DNA from: Erythrobacter sp. | Lineage (GTDB): Bacteria > Pseudomonadota > Alphaproteobacteria > Sphingomonadales > Sphingomonadaceae | Assembly (NCBI GenBank): GCA_009993635.1 | Contig: JAACTC010000009.1 | Coordinates: 248,001-312,000 of the forward strand | Direction of reading: 5' to 3' | Length of the DNA stretch: 64,000 nt | Part shown: positions 45,135-55,959 of the stretch, one piece after another | Position numbering within the stretch: the stretch's first letter is position 1 | How the letters are laid out: every line of letters starts with the position of its first letter | Position numbers and translations under genes: made by a program | The notes under the pieces: generated by a model | The model's database searches: none | Told to the model about the DNA's origin: nothing | Seen by the model: the letters and a program-made list of their open reading frames with translations, nothing else

Positions 45135-46628
45135 TCAGGCGAGTTCCGCATCCTCGACAAGATATTTGCCGAGATCCTCCGCCTTGGTCGCCAGGCTGAC
45201 CAGCACGATGGCGATGGTCGCGGCGATGAAGCCGGGGATGATCTCGTACACGCCGGGGCCGCCCATGAATGCGGCGTTCCACCCCTGCGCAATCCAGAAG
45301 CCGACCGTGCCCGCACCCACGACCAGGCCCGCGAGCGCGCCCGTACCGGTCATCCGCGGCCAGGTGAGGGCGAGCAGGATCAGCGGGCCAAACGCGGCGC
45401 CGAAGCCCGCCCAGGCATTCGCGACCAGGCCCAGCACTTCGCTTTCGGGATCGCTGGCGACCCAGATTGCGGCCAGCGCGACCAGCAGCACGCTGACGCG
45501 TCCGACGTTCACCGCCTCACGTTCGCTCGCATCGCGGCGCAGGAAGAGGCGATAGAAATCCTCGGTCAGCGAGCTGGAGCTGACCAGCAGCTGCGAGGAA
45601 ATCGTGCTCATGATCGCGGCCAGCAGCGCGGCGAGCAGGAATCCGGTCACAAGCGGGTGGAACAGCAGGTCGGCCAGGACGATGAAGATCGTTTCCGGGT
45701 CGTCGACCACGATGCCGTTCCGCTGTGCATAGGCACGGCCCGCGAGCCCGACGCCGAGCGAACCGATCAGGCAGATGAACATCCAGGCAAGGCCGATATT
45801 GCGCGCGGTCGCGACCTCGGGAATGCTGCGGATCGCCATGAACCGCACGATGATGTGCGGCTGGCCGAAGTAGCCCAGGCCCCAGGTCACCGCGCTGAGC
45901 CAGCCGACTGCGGTCAACCCCTGCGTCAGGCTGAGGAAGCCGGGCTGGATATCGGTCAGGCTGTCGCCCGCGCTCCCGCCCGGGCCGAAGATCACCACCA
46001 GCGGCATGACGACCAGCGCCAGCAGCATGATAACGCCCTGCACGAAGTCGGTAAGGCTGACCGCCAGAAAGCCGCCGATCATCGTGTAGGCCAGCACCAC
46101 GCCCGCGGTGATCCAGATGCCCAGCATGTAGTCGGACAGCCCGACATCGGGCAGCAGCGCGGGAAAGGCGGTTTCGAACAGCTTGCCACCGCCCACCAGC
46201 CCGGCGGCGGAATAGACCATGAAGAACACCACGATCACGATCGCGGACATCACGCGCAGCGCAACCGCCTGGCTGGGGAAGCGGTTGGCGATATATTCCG
46301 GAATGGTCAGCGCATTGCCCAGCTGTTCGGTCTGCTGGCGCAGGCGCGGGGCGACGATCGTCCAGTTGGCGACCGCGCCCAGGAACAGCCCGATCCCGAT
46401 CCAGGCTTCCACCAGACCGGCGGCGTACAGCGCACCGGGCAGCCCGAGCAGCAGCCAGCCGGACATGTCCGACGCCCCCGCAGACAGCGCGGCCACGCCG
46501 GGCGACAGTCCACGTCCGGCGAGGAGATACCCCTCCGACGTGTCGGTCGATTTCTTCCAAGCAAAGAGCCCGATCGCCAGCATGAGGACGAAATAGGCCG
46601 CGAGTGAAATGAGTACGCCTGTCTGCAT
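45135..46628 (-). CDS. putP: sodium/proline symporter
   Basis: A 497-aa member of the sodium:solute symporter family with about 13 membrane segments. The sequence SAGASDMSGWLLLGLPGALYAAG is the PutP Na+/proline binding signature; LGYFGQPHIIVRFMA and ISSQLLVSSSSLTEDFYR are typical of the same group. It imports proline with Na+. It probably forms a single-gene unit; the preceding Cys-rich membrane protein gene on the same strand starts 88 bases upstream. Confidence 0.93.
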   Translation of the reverse strand: MQTGVLISLAAYFVLMLAIGLFAWKKSTDTSEGYLLAGRGLSPGVAALSAGASDMSGWLLLGLPGALYAAGLVEAWIGIGLFLGAVANWTIVAPRLRQQTEQLGNALTIPEYIANRFPSQAVALRVMSAIVIVVFFMVYSAAGLVGGGKLFETAFPALLPDVGLSDYMLGIWITAGVVLAYTMIGGFLAVSLTDFVQGVIMLLALVVMPLVVIFGPGGSAGDSLTDIQPGFLSLTQGLTAVGWLSAVTWGLGYFGQPHIIVRFMAIRSIPEVATARNIGLAWMFICLIGSLGVGLAGRAYAQRNGIVVDDPETIFIVLADLLFHPLVTGFLLAALLAAIMSTISSQLLVSSSSLTEDFYRLFLRRDASEREAVNVGRVSVLLVALAAIWVASDPESEVLGLVANAWAGFGAAFGPLILLALTWPRMTGTGALAGLVVGAGTVGFWIAQGWNAAFMGGPGVYEIIPGFIAATIAIVLVSLATKAEDLGKYLVEDAELA

Positions 46629-46716
46629 GGCCGCGCTGCCTAACGAATATCGACCGGTTTGACCACCGGGCGGGCGGACATGGCTCGAACCGCGCCCGAT
46701 TCCGGGCTGGAGACGG

Positions 46717-47508
46717 TCACTGCCACATCAGATCGAGCCGCGTGCGGTGCGCCTTTCCCGTCTCGCCCGGCTCTTCTTGCGCATCCTTCGAACACGCCGC
46801 GCTGTCGTCCTTTTGGCAGTCGCACTTCGCGGCAATCGCAACGCAGGTGCACGCAGTGCCGCACTTGCACGGACACGTGCATCTGCCCTTCGGGTCTTCG
46901 CACGCCTCCAGCTTCTCGACCAGTTCCTCGATCCGCGCGTGGTTGGTGCGGCGGGTGTCGATCTCCTTGCTGGCACTGTCGGAGAAGGGCGTCGCCAGGT
47001 TGACCGCGTGGCGCAGCCAGCGTTGCAGTTCCTCTTCCGCCTCCTGCGCCAGGCCCTTCGCCGCGGTGACCGCATCGCCTTCGCCCACCAGCTCGGCCGC
47101 CCGGATCGAGGTGGGATCGACCGCATCGGCGAGCGCGAGCGCGCTGTCCTTGAAGCCTTCCTTCTCGTCCGGCGTCAGGTCGCGCCGTCGATTGACCACG
47201 TCGATCAGCGTCTGCGCCTTCCTGCGGCGATCCCGTTTGGGGTCGGGCGGTTCGGGTGCGGTCATGGTGGCGACGGCCCAGACCAGCGCGACGATGCCCC
47301 CGCCGATCAGCGTGCAGCCCGCCAGCGCCGCGATCAGCGCCAGGCTGCCCACCGGCCAGCGGTTTGCCTGTGGGCCGTAGCCATAGCCGTATCCGAAGCC
47401 CGCATAGGCCCGGTCGGCGACCCAGTCCGCCAGCCACGGGCCAAGCGGAACCGCGATCAGCAACGCGATCGCCAGCAGGGCGAGCGACGCAGGCAGCGCA
47501 TATTTCAT
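46717..47508 (-). CDS. two-span membrane protein with cysteine-rich tail
   Basis: A 263-aa protein. Two N-terminal membrane segments (residues about 4-27 and 52-80) flank a short Gly/Tyr-rich loop (GFGYGYGYG). A charged helical domain follows. The C-terminal part (residues 203-239) has 10 cysteines, most in the CTCPCKCGTACTC and KCDCQ clusters, which look metallothionein-like. The function is not recognised. The start at 47508 has GGAGGGG upstream; a longer frame to 47547 is less likely. Confidence 0.68.
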   Translation of the reverse strand: MKYALPASLALLAIALLIAVPLGPWLADWVADRAYAGFGYGYGYGPQANRWPVGSLALIAALAGCTLIGGGIVALVWAVATMTAPEPPDPKRDRRRKAQTLIDVVNRRRDLTPDEKEGFKDSALALADAVDPTSIRAAELVGEGDAVTAAKGLAQEAEEELQRWLRHAVNLATPFSDSASKEIDTRRTNHARIEELVEKLEACEDPKGRCTCPCKCGTACTCVAIAAKCDCQKDDSAACSKDAQEEPGETGKAHRTRLDLMWQ

Positions 47509-47872
47509 CACAGCGAATCCCCTCCGCTTTGACGACCCGTTAACCATATTGTCAGCGCGGGGCGGACCTTGGCAAGCGTAAGCAGGCGCCGTTGTGCCAT
47601 TGGATGTGGGCAGGTGGCACATGGCCCCGGCGTATCACCCGTGCGACGCGCGGGGGATGGCGGCGGACCGCACCTCCAGCCGGCAGGGCCGCCGCCCGCA
47701 GGCATTTTACGATTTTCGGGAACCCTGCCGAAATCGCCCGAAAATGTGATGTTTGAGCCACATTTTCGAGCTTGGGAGCACGACATTGCGGGATGCGCGC
47801 CATGGGGCGGAACGGATGCCCGCCCGTTTCCATTGTCGCGGTACCCTTTAGAAACTTCAGGAATAAAACCCC
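47509..47872. other. 364-bp intergenic region with divergent promoters
   Basis: No gene is visible between the minus-strand Cys-rich membrane protein and the plus-strand outer-membrane protein. A 10-bp inverted repeat (CGAAAATGTG at 47739-47748, CACATTTTCG at 47759-47768) stands about 105 bases before the outer-membrane gene. AGGA lies upstream of its ATG. The rest is GC-rich with no clear signal. Confidence 0.6.
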
Positions 47873-48715
47873 ATGCGTAAAACCTCCCTCATTGCAGTTG
47901 CGGTCGCCATGACCGCGTCCGCACCCGCCTTCGCGCAGGACGGACAGAGCGAATACTTCGACGGCTTCTACATCGGCGGAACGATCTCTGCCGACCAGCC
48001 GGAAGACAGCAACACCGACGGCATCGTGTTCGACACCAATGGCGACGGCGTGTTCAACGACACCGTGCGTTCGACCACCGGCGCGGATGCCTTCTCCCCC
48101 GGCTTCTGCAACGGCGCGGCGGTTGGCGCCACCGCGGGCCAGGGCTGCGTCGATGACGAAGCCGACTTCGGCTATTCGGCGCGCATCGGTTACGACCAGC
48201 GCCTGAACGGCGGCCCGATCGTGGTCGGCCTGCTGGTCGAAGGTGCGCGGTCGGAAGCGACCGAGTTCTCCAACGGCTTCAGCACCACGCCTGCCAGCTA
48301 CACCGTCGTCCGCCAGATGGACTGGTCTGTGAACGCACGCGGCCGCGTGGGCTATTCGCCGGGCGATGGCCGCGGCCTGTTCTACGTGACCGGCGGCGTC
48401 GGCTACGCGAAGATCGACCACGGTTTCGTCACCACCAATGGCGCGAACGCCTTCACCCAGCAGAACGATGACGACTGGCAGTTCGGTGCGCAGGTCGGCG
48501 GCGGTGCCGAACTGATGCTGACGCGCAACATCGGGATCGGGCTGGAGTACCTGTATTCGGACTATAACGACGACGATTACAGCGTGCTGGTGACGCAGGG
48601 CACCGCGCCCGCGACCAACCCGTTCCTGCTCGATTCGGGCCAGACCAGCATTGCCCCGACCGACCGGAACCTGCGGATGCACTCGCTGCGCGCCACCGCG
48701 AGCTTCCACTTCTAG
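47873..48715 (+). CDS. outer-membrane beta-barrel protein
   Basis: A 280-aa protein. The signal peptide covers residues 1-21 (ending AFAQ). The mature barrel has alternating aromatic strands (FGYSARIGYDQRL, GLFYVTGGVGYAK, GIGLEYLYSDYND) and the terminal Phe in TASFHF needed for BAM-dependent insertion. It resembles the Ail/OmpW/opacity-like small porin-like barrels (OMP_b-brl). Specific role unknown. A terminator follows 38 bases after the stop. Confidence 0.85.
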   Translation: MRKTSLIAVAVAMTASAPAFAQDGQSEYFDGFYIGGTISADQPEDSNTDGIVFDTNGDGVFNDTVRSTTGADAFSPGFCNGAAVGATAGQGCVDDEADFGYSARIGYDQRLNGGPIVVGLLVEGARSEATEFSNGFSTTPASYTVVRQMDWSVNARGRVGYSPGDGRGLFYVTGGVGYAKIDHGFVTTNGANAFTQQNDDDWQFGAQVGGGAELMLTRNIGIGLEYLYSDYNDDDYSVLVTQGTAPATNPFLLDSGQTSIAPTDRNLRMHSLRATASFHF

Positions 48716-48752
48716 GCCGACCGGCGCAAGCCGACCACGAGCCAAAAGCAAG

Positions 48753-48783
48753 AAGGGCCGTTCCCGAGAAGGGAGCGGCCCTT
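48753..48783 (+). terminator. rho-independent terminator
   Basis: A 13-bp stem (AAGGGCCGTTCCC with GGGAGCGGCCCTT, one T-G pair) with a 5-base loop is followed by TTC. It ends the outer-membrane protein transcript and isolates the downstream HEPN region. Confidence 0.85.
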
Positions 48784-48951
48784 TCGCCATGCCCGCCCGC
48801 AATCCCCGCGGGTGGGCGGCAGCGGGCGGATGGAAGGGCCTGACACACCTGACACAGTGTCCAGGGACTGAAACCGGATTGACCAAGATCGCGCGATTGA
48901 TCGAGCGGATCGATCAACGAGCGGGACAGGCGAACCCGCCGGAGAGGGACG
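48784..48951. other. non-coding stretch before the HEPN region
   Basis: Between the terminator and the small ORF I find no gene. It holds the 25-bp repeat and, at about 48897-48920, clustered GATC palindromes (GATTGATCGAGCGGATCGATC). A promoter for the small ORF and HEPN gene probably lies here or close upstream; no strong box was found. Confidence 0.5.
48837..48861. repeat. 25-bp dispersed repeat, copy 2
   Basis: Identical to 17556-17580 over all 25 bases and in the same orientation, including the palindrome GACACAGTGTC. Here it stands upstream of the HEPN-like gene. Confidence 0.85.
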
Positions 48952-49071
48952 ATGACAAAGAGCGGGCCAGGAGCCGACCCGGCAATAGCGGCGCGCGGGG
49001 AAGTAGGAAAATCTCTGAATAAGAGCGTTTGCGTTGCCAGATCAGCGGCCCATCGTATGTTCGATCAATGA
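48952..49071 (+). CDS. possible small protein coupled to HEPN gene, 39 aa
   Basis: A 39-codon ORF starts at ATG 48952 with an excellent GGAGAGG ribosome site and stops with TGA overlapping the ATG of the next gene (ATGA at 49068). It carries no obvious domain. The coupling signal and ribosome site favour translation; the downstream gene has no ribosome site of its own. It could be a leader peptide or a small partner/antitoxin of the HEPN protein. Not supported by homology. Confidence 0.4.
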   Translation: MTKSGPGADPAIAARGEVGKSLNKSVCVARSAAHRMFDQ

Positions 49072-50438
49072 GATCAAAGGACGAGCTTCTCAGGCTGATC
49101 ATCCGTGAGACACGGCGGACACAGGTGGAGCCTTGGAAGCGTCCGGTATCTGGCGCGCATAAGACTTTAAACTTGCCGCCGATGCTGCCCGTTGGCGACG
49201 GTCGTCAGCTTCCGGCGACGGATGAACTGCTGCAGGCGGTCTATCAACTGGCAGAGTTGCAGTGGCGGAACGAAACTTCTCTCAAGCCACGTTTCAAAAT
49301 AGGGGAGCTCGCGAACCTTTATCGAGATTCATTCGGCGAGGTACTTTCGGCGCTGGATCCAGACAAGGACGACGAGGAGCTGGTTTCTGACCTCGGAAAG
49401 AATGTTTCCGACCTCCTGAGCTCCCGAATTCGACTTCGAGATCGTCCGGTAGATTTGACGCTTGGCTGCCATTTGTTCGAGGGCGAAGCAGCTTACCCAA
49501 TCCGAGTCGGTCCTGTCGTCTTTGAGACACGAGAACAATGGCGATTACGTCTAGTTAGCGAGGGCAGGATTTCATATATTACCGCGCGACGGTTGGCATC
49601 GCGCTGGGCTGGTAGTCCTATTAGAAAGCGAAAGCGTTCCTTCGATGAAGACGCTGAAACAGAAATCTTCAATTCTGTCGGTGATTGCTCGACCATATGC
49701 ACGGTCAGCACCAGAGAATTGTCGTCTGCGAATACCAAAGAAAAAGGAATTCTGGCGGCTCGGATGGCAATGGCTGCGATTGCATTGATTTGGCCGCGCC
49801 CTTCACAAACACTCGAATGGATGAATCTTCTATACGACCGGCGGCTTGATAACCGGTATACGGTTCAATTCTCTAGTGGCACTCATGTCGGGTTTTCCCA
49901 CGAGCGGGGACAGCTGCCCTGCGGAAAATTCGTCGATCAGGAAGAGATCGAAATTCTGAGGAACTATGGGCCGCTGCTCGAACAGATCGGCGAGGCACTC
50001 ACCAGCTATGCCCAGCCCAGCGACGAAACCAAGCGTCCCAACCTGATGAATGCGCTTTTTCTTAGCCTATGGTGGTTCCACGAGGCTTGCAGAGAACCAC
50101 TAGATCAGATCGCGGTTACCAAATTCGCGGCAAGTATGGATGCACTGGTAAAGGGGCAAGACGCTCACGCTATCTTGCGATTTATCGAGGCCCGAACCGG
50201 CATTGGGCCGAAGGACACGCTGATCACAACCGGCCTGACCACTGAGAAGGTAATGGATAAAATTTACGGGAAAGGTCGGAGCCAACTTATCCATGGGTCG
50301 AGCAAGGACTTTTCGCACGATTGGTCCGAACCACGAGCGATCGCAGAAGTCGTCGGCCGCATGTGTCTTGTGGAGGCTTGCGGTTGGATGGCTCAGAACG
50401 GATCGATCGATTGTGTCGAAGCGTTGTCTGAGCGTTGA
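49068..50438 (+). CDS. probable HEPN-domain protein, 456 aa
   Basis: The GC content and codon use are clearly lower than in the flanking genes (many AAA, TTT and AGA-type codons), suggesting horizontal origin. The N-terminal two-thirds are not recognised. Near the C-terminus IYGKGRSQLIHGSS resembles the active-site motif RX4-6H of ApeA-like HEPN domains: Arg404 and His409. Such HEPN proteins are RNases in defence and toxin systems. The start ATG at 49068 overlaps a small ORF stop; a TTG at 49029 would be longer. A strong hairpin lies beyond the stop. Function beyond HEPN is inference. Confidence 0.6.
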   Translation: MRSKDELLRLIIRETRRTQVEPWKRPVSGAHKTLNLPPMLPVGDGRQLPATDELLQAVYQLAELQWRNETSLKPRFKIGELANLYRDSFGEVLSALDPDKDDEELVSDLGKNVSDLLSSRIRLRDRPVDLTLGCHLFEGEAAYPIRVGPVVFETREQWRLRLVSEGRISYITARRLASRWAGSPIRKRKRSFDEDAETEIFNSVGDCSTICTVSTRELSSANTKEKGILAARMAMAAIALIWPRPSQTLEWMNLLYDRRLDNRYTVQFSSGTHVGFSHERGQLPCGKFVDQEEIEILRNYGPLLEQIGEALTSYAQPSDETKRPNLMNALFLSLWWFHEACREPLDQIAVTKFAASMDALVKGQDAHAILRFIEARTGIGPKDTLITTGLTTEKVMDKIYGKGRSQLIHGSSKDFSHDWSEPRAIAEVVGRMCLVEACGWMAQNGSIDCVEALSER

Positions 50439-50450
50439 CGGCTGCTGAAA

Positions 50451-50470
50451 GCGGAGGCCGAAGCCTCCGC
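50451..50470. terminator. hairpin after the HEPN gene
   Basis: A perfect 8-bp stem GCGGAGGC-CGAA-GCCTCCGC lies 12 bases after the stop of the HEPN-like gene and 10 bases before the convergent typA stop. It has no T tract; it could end transcripts from both sides weakly. Confidence 0.5.
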
Positions 50471-50480
50471 CTGAAACCGC

Positions 50481-52310
<1,830 letters not shown>

Positions 52311-52477
52311 TGGACGTGGTGCTTTCGGGGAGAATGAACAGGTGCCGCGCGCAGGCGGCGTTGCGCGCGCCTTAGCCGTGCGCCTGCTGCGCTGCAACAC
52401 GCGAAAAATGTTTCATTCCGCTACGGCAGGCGGCGGACCGTGAACAGGTATGTGCCGTTTTGGCAACAGATGGGCCC

Positions 52478-52499
52478 AAGTGCGGCATAATGCGCACTT
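52478..52499. promoter_or_regulatory. inverted repeat upstream of TonB receptor
   Basis: AAGTGCG (52478-52484) and CGCACTT (52493-52499) are 7-bp arms around 8 bases. It lies 91 bases before the TonB receptor start in the 279-base gap from typA. It may be an operator for the receptor gene; no regulator family is indicated. Confidence 0.4.
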
Positions 52500-52589
52500 T
52501 TCGGAGTTGAGCGCGCCCCGCCACGGGTTTAATGAACCTGCGTTAAGCGCAAATCATGCGCAGCGATATTGCTAGAGAGGAAAGACCCA

Positions 52590-55304
52590 ATGGCTCAATC
52601 GTTCCCCGGCGTTGCCGGTTTCTCGCGTTACGCTCTGTTTGCGGGCGTTGCCGCTCTCGCGCTTCCCGCCGTGGCGCACGCGCAGGACATGGATTCCGTC
52701 GAGGAAGGGCTGGCCACCGAGCTCGAGAACCAGAACACGATCGTCGTCACCGCGACCAAGCGCGAACAGACGCTGCAGGAAACGCCGGTCGCGGTCAGCG
52801 TGACCACGGGCGAGACGATCGAGCAGGCACAGATCCGCGATATCAACGATCTCCAGTCGGTCGTTCCCTCGCTGCGCGTTTCGACGCTGCAGAGCGCGTT
52901 CTCGACCACGTTCTCGGTTCGCGGCTTCGGTACGGACGGCAACAACCTGGGGCTTGAGCCGTCGGTCGCGGTGTTCGTCGACGGCGTCTACCGCAGCCGT
53001 GCGATCTCGCAGATTTCCGATCTTCCCAACATCCAGCGCGTCGAAGTGCTGCGCGGCCCGCAGTCGACCCTGTTCGGCAAGAACGCCAGCGCGGGCGTGA
53101 TCTCGATCGTCAGCACGCCGCCGTCGTTCGATCTCGAAGGCAGCGTCGAAGCGACCTACGGCAACTATAACGCGATGGTTGGCAAGGCGTACATTTCCGG
53201 CCCGATCAGCGACACCATCGCAGCAAGCATCGCGGGCGGCGTGAACAAGCGTGACGGGTACATCACCAACGCCTTCAACGGCGACGATGTGAACGACCGC
53301 AACCGCTGGTTTACCCGCGGGCAGCTGCTGTACGACAATGGCAGCAACCTGACCGTCCGCCTGATCGGCGATTACGACGAAATCGACGAGAAGTGCTGCG
53401 GGGTCGTCCAGGTCGCTCCTTCACGCGAAACCGACCTGATCCAGTCGCCGCTCATCGGCGGTCGCTTCAACGACCCGACGATGCCGCTCGCCGACATCAT
53501 CTATTCCGACGTCGTGCCGAACAACAAGGTGCAGAACTGGGGCGGTTCGGGCCAGATCGATTACGATTTCGGCGGCATGGCGCTGACCTCGATCACCGCC
53601 TATCGCGACACCAGCCTGAGCGCGGATCAGGACGTCGACTTCTCCAGCGCGCAGCTCGCCAGCGGTGCGCAGATCGGCGAGGCCGATATCAATACCTTCA
53701 CCCAGGAACTGCGGCTGGCCAGCGATTTCGACGGGATGTTCAACTTCCTCGTCGGCGGTTACTACTTCAAGGAAGACCTCGAGGTTTCGGACCAGATCGT
53801 ATACGGGCCGGACTTCCGCGCATACGCCGACGCGCAGATTCAGGCGGGTTCGGGCGGGCAGCTGAGCGTTGCCCTTCTCGAAGGGCTCACGGGGGGCACG
53901 TTCTTCACCGCCGGGCAGGGCTTCTTCAACAACTTCACCCAGGACAACGAAGCGTTTTCGCTGTTCGGCCAGGTCGATCTCGACCTGACCGATCGCCTGA
54001 CGCTGACGCTGGGCGCCAACTACACCGAAGACCGCAAGACGGTCGTCTCGAACAGCCTCAGCACCGACCAGTTCTCGCAGGTCGATCTGGCAGGGCTGGG
54101 GCAGACTGTGATCACGCAGCAGGCCATCGCCACGCAGGTGGGCGGTATCCTGGGCCTCCCCGGCCCGGCAACCGCCGCGCAGGTTCAGGCGTTTGCCACC
54201 GGTGCCAGCCCGGCAGGCGCGGCCGGTGCCGCAGCCTTCCCCGCCATCCAGGCAGGGGCGGCAGCCTTCGGCGCGGCCAATGCGAACCTCACGGTTGCGC
54301 AGGCAGCGGCAGACGGTAATCCGGCGACCGTCGGCAACCCGTTCCTCAACCTGCGTCCGCTGCAATTCCTGCCGCCGCTGCTCAACATTCCGAACGCGGT
54401 GGAAGACGGCAAGACGAACGACGACAACTGGTCCTACATCGCGCGTCTGGCCTACGAGTTCAGCGACTCGATCAACGGCTACCTGAGCTACGCGACCGGC
54501 TTCAAGGCAAGCTCGTTCAACCTCTCGCGTGACAGCCGTCCGCTGCCGGGCGACTTCGCGCAGATCGTGGGCACGCCGCTGGCAACTCCGAACCTGCGGC
54601 CCGGCACGCGCTTCGCGCTGCCCGAGGAATCGACGGTCTACGAAGCCGGCCTGAAGACGGACTGGGGCCTGGTAGGGGCAAATCTCACCGTGTTCCTGCA
54701 GCAGATCAAGAACTTCCAGGCGAACACCTTCATCGGTTCGTCCTTCGTTCTTGCCAACGCGGGCGAGCAGGAAACCTTCGGCATCGAGTTCGACGGCTTC
54801 GCCCGTCCGACCGACGAGCTGACGCTGACGCTTGCGATGACCTACCTCAATCCCAAGTACACCAGCTTCGTCGGATCGCCGGTCGGCGACCTCACCGGCG
54901 AGCCGGTGGCCGGTGTCGCCCCGCTCAGCTTCTCGTTCGGGGCGCAGTGGAACAAGGAACTGGCGGGTGGCAACCGCTTGATCCTGCGCGGCGACTACGC
55001 GTATGAATCGCAGGTGCCGGTGATCGCGGGCCTGACCAATTACGTGACGCCCAATCTGGACGGCACGTCCAACTACGATCTGGCCCGTACCGAAGCACGC
55101 AAGTACAAGCGTGAAGTCAGCAACCTGAACGCGTCGATCACCTACGCGCTGGACATGGGCCTCGAATTCTCGATCTGGGGCCGCAATATTCTGGACGATA
55201 GGTACATCACCACGATCTTCCCCTCGGTGGCGCAGGGCCGCGCGGTGTCGGGCTACCCGAACCAGCCGCGCACCTACGGCGGCACCGTGCGCTACAAGTT
55301 CTGA
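52590..55304 (+). CDS. TonB-dependent outer-membrane receptor, large
   Basis: A 904-aa receptor. Signal peptide residues 1-31 (ending AHAQ). The plug has NTIVVTATKREQTLQETPVAVSV and SVRGFGTDGNNLGLEPSVAVFVDGVYR, typical of the sphingomonad type. The barrel ends in VRYKF. Residues about 505-605 hold an Ala/Gly-rich extracellular stretch without close family form. Ligand unknown. The GAGAGGAAAG ribosome site supports 52590; a longer frame to 52569 adds seven residues. A terminator follows 28 bases after the stop. Confidence 0.9.
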   Translation: MAQSFPGVAGFSRYALFAGVAALALPAVAHAQDMDSVEEGLATELENQNTIVVTATKREQTLQETPVAVSVTTGETIEQAQIRDINDLQSVVPSLRVSTLQSAFSTTFSVRGFGTDGNNLGLEPSVAVFVDGVYRSRAISQISDLPNIQRVEVLRGPQSTLFGKNASAGVISIVSTPPSFDLEGSVEATYGNYNAMVGKAYISGPISDTIAASIAGGVNKRDGYITNAFNGDDVNDRNRWFTRGQLLYDNGSNLTVRLIGDYDEIDEKCCGVVQVAPSRETDLIQSPLIGGRFNDPTMPLADIIYSDVVPNNKVQNWGGSGQIDYDFGGMALTSITAYRDTSLSADQDVDFSSAQLASGAQIGEADINTFTQELRLASDFDGMFNFLVGGYYFKEDLEVSDQIVYGPDFRAYADAQIQAGSGGQLSVALLEGLTGGTFFTAGQGFFNNFTQDNEAFSLFGQVDLDLTDRLTLTLGANYTEDRKTVVSNSLSTDQFSQVDLAGLGQTVITQQAIATQVGGILGLPGPATAAQVQAFATGASPAGAAGAAAFPAIQAGAAAFGAANANLTVAQAAADGNPATVGNPFLNLRPLQFLPPLLNIPNAVEDGKTNDDNWSYIARLAYEFSDSINGYLSYATGFKASSFNLSRDSRPLPGDFAQIVGTPLATPNLRPGTRFALPEESTVYEAGLKTDWGLVGANLTVFLQQIKNFQANTFIGSSFVLANAGEQETFGIEFDGFARPTDELTLTLAMTYLNPKYTSFVGSPVGDLTGEPVAGVAPLSFSFGAQWNKELAGGNRLILRGDYAYESQVPVIAGLTNYVTPNLDGTSNYDLARTEARKYKREVSNLNASITYALDMGLEFSIWGRNILDDRYITTIFPSVAQGRAVSGYPNQPRTYGGTVRYKF

Positions 55305-55332
55305 TCCAAGCGCACGCAAGACGAATAATGGG

Positions 55333-55358
55333 AAAGGGGGCCTTCGCGGGCTCCCTTT
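55333..55358 (+). terminator. rho-independent terminator of the TonB receptor
   Basis: The stem AAAGGGGGCC with GGCTCCCTTT (one G-T pair) around TTCGCG is followed by a T tract. Confidence 0.85.
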
Positions 55359-55463
55359 TTCTTTGTCTGGCGCAGATGGCATCGGCGCCTTGCAGCCCGC
55401 GCCGGCTTGTGGCTCTATGCAGGCAGCGTCGGCGCAGATGGCGCCTTGTCAGGGGGGAAATTG

Positions 55464-55922
55464 ATGCATTGGATGATCTTGCCGTTCAAACGCTACTTCG
55501 AATTCCAGGGTCGCTCCCGACGTCTCGAATTCTGGATGTTTTCGCTGTTGAACGTCATCGTGTTCACCGTACTGGCTGCCATTACGCTCGGCACTGGTGC
55601 GACGATGGACCGGATGGCCAATGCCGATCCGGAGAATCCGCTGGCGATCTACCAGATCCTGTTCAGCGGCGTCGGCCTGCTGATGGTGGTCTGGTGGCTG
55701 GTCGCCCTGATCCCCAGCATCTCCGTCTCGGTTCGCCGTCTGCACGACAGGGAGATGACGGGCTGGTGGTATCTCGGCTTCGTGATCCTCAGCCTGATCC
55801 CGCTGATCGGCTTCGTCGCGAGCATTGCCTTCATCGTGGTGATGGCCCTGCCGGGCACGCCGGGGCCGAACAAATACGGGCCGAGCCCCAAGGAAGGCGT
55901 CACCGCCGATACCTTCGAGTGA
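55464..55922 (+). CDS. DUF805-domain membrane protein
   Basis: A 152-aa inner-membrane protein with three or four spans. The DUF805 form is clear: FKRYFEFQGRSRRLEFWMF at the start and SVRRLHDREMTGWWYL in the middle. The family function is unknown. AGGGGGGAAA precedes ATG 55464. It is convergent with recF with 37 bases between. Confidence 0.87.
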   Translation: MHWMILPFKRYFEFQGRSRRLEFWMFSLLNVIVFTVLAAITLGTGATMDRMANADPENPLAIYQILFSGVGLLMVVWWLVALIPSISVSVRRLHDREMTGWWYLGFVILSLIPLIGFVASIAFIVVMALPGTPGPNKYGPSPKEGVTADTFE

Positions 55923-55959
55923 TGATCGGCGCTGCCTGCGCCGTGGGTCGGCCGGTCCG

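Noticed and set aside
49029-49067. TTG start for the HEPN-like gene
   Set aside because: No ribosome site precedes it, and ATG 49068 overlaps the stop of a well-initiated small ORF.
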